Part shown: piece after piece, positions 62,495 to 64,000 of the stretch | Layout: every line of letters begins with the position of its first letter | Numbering within the stretch: position 1 is the first letter of the stretch | From: Nitrospirillum iridis | GTDB lineage: Bacteria > Pseudomonadota > Alphaproteobacteria > Azospirillales > Azospirillaceae | Direction of reading: 5' to 3' | DNA length: 64,000 bases | Assembly: GCF_014205765.1 (NCBI RefSeq) | Contig: NZ_JACIIZ010000001.1 | Location: forward strand, 525,907 to 589,906 | Translations under genes and position numbers: made by a program | The notes under the pieces: model-generated | The model's database searches: none | Seen by the model: only the letters and a program-made list of their open reading frames with translations | What the model was told of the DNA's origin: nothing

Positions 62495-64000
62495 TCATCT
62501 CTGGGACTGCTCCCGGGCCGCGCGGAACTCCGCCTTCCCGTACCATTTGGGCCAGGCGTCGCTGAACGCCAGGTCATGGCTGATGTCATAGAGCATGTTC
62601 ACATCCGCCGCCCCGCCGGTGAAATCCATGGCGGGGGACCATTCGTCGGACGGCTGGTGATAGTGCAGGCGGGTGAATTCATCCAGCTTGGCCCGGCCCC
62701 AGTCGGCGCCGTTGGCGACACTGTCGATGCCGCTCTTGGCGTAGACGACGGGGATGCCGATCTTGGCCAGGTTGAAATGGTCGGAGCGGTAATAGCCGCC
62801 GCGTTCGGGGAAGGGCTCGGGGTTGACCACCTTGCCGTGGGTGGCGGCCCAAGCCTTCAGGCGGTCCTCCAGGTCCGACTTGCCGCCCCCCACCAGCACG
62901 ACGTCGCGCACCGGGCCCAGCACGCCCAGCCCATCCATGTTGAATCCCGCCACTGTTTTGGCCGGCGCGACCAGGGGATGCAGGGCATAGTATTCGGACC
63001 CCAGCAGGCCCTGTTCCTCCGCCGTGTAGGCGATGAACAGCAGGCTGCGGTCGGGCTTGGCGCCGTGGGTGTAGCGCTTGGCCATCTCGATCAGGCCGGC
63101 GACGCCCGACGCGTTGTCCAGCGCCCCGTTGTAGATGGTGTCGCCGTTGACCGCCGGGCCCACGCCCAGATGGTCCCAGTGGGCGCCGACCATCACCACC
63201 TCATCGGGGCGCTTGGTCCCGGGGATCATGCCCACCACGTTGTGGGAGATGATGTCGCGCTCGGTGGGGGTGATGCCGACGGAAACCTTCAGGGGCAGGG
63301 GCACGGCCTTGAAGCCGCGCCGGGCGGCGCTGTCCTTCACTGTGGCGTAGTCCAGGCCGGCCGCCTGCATCATCTCCTTGGCCACGTCCAGCTGCACCCA
63401 GCCCTCGATGGCGCTGCGGCTGTCCAGGCCGCCGTCGGCCGGTATCAGGGTCAGCTTTGGAATGCCGTTGCTGTTGGCGACCACGCCCCAGGGATATCCC
63501 GCGGCGCGGGTCTCATGCACGATGATGGCCGCCGCCGCCCCGTGGCGGGCCGCCTCCTCATACTTGTAGGGCCAGCGGCCGTACCAGGTCATGGCCCCGC
63601 CGCCGAACAGGGCGGGGTCGCCGGTGGCGAAGCCGGGGTCGTTCACCAGGATCAGGACGGTCTTGCCGCGCACATCAACGCCGGCATAGTCGTCCCAGCC
63701 GAACTCCGGCGCGGTGATGCCATAGCCGACGAAGACCACGTCATTGTCCTTGACCTCGGCATGCGCGGTGCGCTGTCGGGTCCACAGCATCATCTGGGTG
63801 AAGTACTCATAGGCTAGCGTCTTGCCGTTTCCGGTGACCGTCAGCGGGCCATCGGCCTTGCTGGTGATCTCGGTCATCGGCACGTTCTGAAGATAGCTGC
63901 CCGCCACCGGCTTCAGCCCAATCTTCTTGAACTGCCCCTCGATATAGGGGACGGCTTTGTCCTCGCCGGCGGTGCCCGGCTTGCGGCCCTGGAAATCGTC
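62495..64000 (-). CDS. M28 family peptidase, 5' end outside window
   Basis: Zinc aminopeptidase with an inserted PA domain. The reading frame is open to the right edge (codon GAC at 63998-64000), so the N-terminus, including any signal peptide, is missing; 501 residues are visible. Zinc ligands appear in VMVGAHWDHLGVG, YNGALDNASGVAGLIEMAKR, YTAEEQGLLGSEYY and AGFNMDGLGVLGP with the last His in ERGGYYRSDHFNLAKIGIPV. The visible start of the PA domain (DDFQGRKPGTAGEDKAVPYI) matches exported family members. Confidence 0.9.
   Translation of the reverse strand, partial: DDFQGRKPGTAGEDKAVPYIEGQFKKIGLKPVAGSYLQNVPMTEITSKADGPLTVTGNGKTLAYEYFTQMMLWTRQRTAHAEVKDNDVVFVGYGITAPEFGWDDYAGVDVRGKTVLILVNDPGFATGDPALFGGGAMTWYGRWPYKYEEAARHGAAAAIIVHETRAAGYPWGVVANSNGIPKLTLIPADGGLDSRSAIEGWVQLDVAKEMMQAAGLDYATVKDSAARRGFKAVPLPLKVSVGITPTERDIISHNVVGMIPGTKRPDEVVMVGAHWDHLGVGPAVNGDTIYNGALDNASGVAGLIEMAKRYTHGAKPDRSLLFIAYTAEEQGLLGSEYYALHPLVAPAKTVAGFNMDGLGVLGPVRDVVLVGGGKSDLEDRLKAWAATHGKVVNPEPFPERGGYYRSDHFNLAKIGIPVVYAKSGIDSVANGADWGRAKLDEFTRLHYHQPSDEWSPAMDFTGGAADVNMLYDISHDLAFSDAWPKWYGKAEFRAAREQSQR

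Overview
The window is a 64 kb piece of a high-GC alphaproteobacterial chromosome, most likely from Rhodospirillales/Azospirillaceae (Azospirillum, Nitrospirillum or Niveispirillum type). This is inferred from gene order (tkt | DUF4164-zapA-6S RNA-fau; yebC-ruvCAB-ybgC-tolQRAB-pal-cpoB-tilS-ftsH-folP-glmM), the three-gene PntA1/PntA2/PntB transhydrogenase, a COQ9 protein and heavy GC3 bias. No phage, integrase, transposase or CRISPR array was seen; the sequence is chromosomal core with small accessory islets.

Layout. 1-4.2 kb: transketolase (cut by the left edge, minus strand) faces a DUF4164 gene, zapA, a well-supported 6S RNA, 5-formyl-THF cyclo-ligase and a YmdB-type phosphoesterase. 4.5-20.7 kb: a long plus-strand housekeeping run covering Holliday junction repair (ruvCAB), the Tol-Pal envelope system with cpoB, tilS, ftsH, folP, glmM and thiD. 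20.7-31 kb: a MocR regulator divergent from a PhzF enzyme, a large unrecognised protein, serC-serA with a structured leader, a receptor-tip-only chemotaxis protein and a diguanylate cyclase. 31-45.5 kb: UvrD/PcrA helicase, a PEBP protein/TetR divergon around a perfect palindrome, a redoxin-like/2OG-dioxygenase fusion, a TPR glycosyltransferase, an exported PepF peptidase, PrmA, aminopeptidase P, LD-carboxypeptidase and a DUF29 protein. 45.5-52 kb: pntA1-pntA2-pntB (minus strand), an HNH protein, a decayed chemoreceptor fragment next to an intact chemoreceptor, and rpsU. 52.5-64 kb: peptide deformylase, COQ9, an MHS-type transporter, a CAU tRNA, three consecutive exported enzymes (a D-amino-acid-oxidase-like lipoprotein with permuted domain order, a methyltransferase-like protein, a nucleoside-phosphorylase-like protein), a DUF2142 membrane protein, a luciferase-like monooxygenase and an M28 peptidase cut by the right edge.

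Functional threads. RuvABC and the Tol-Pal genes overlap or nearly abut and look translationally coupled. TilS modifies CAU-anticodon tRNA-Ile, and a CAU tRNA of that type lies at 56.3 kb. SerC and SerA catalyse adjacent steps of serine synthesis. Cell-envelope functions recur (Tol-Pal, CpoB, FtsH, GlmM, LD-carboxypeptidase).

The most novel signals are non-coding or architectural. A roughly 95-bp intergenic element is present in two near-identical copies (4.2 and 40.3 kb) whose differences are compensatory in predicted hairpins, which suggests an undescribed structured RNA. A second two-copy hairpin repeat lies at 12.5 and 31.0 kb. The D-amino-acid-oxidase-like lipoprotein appears circularly permuted. 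A chemoreceptor is reduced to its signalling tip. All assignments come from reading the sequence; no database search was run.
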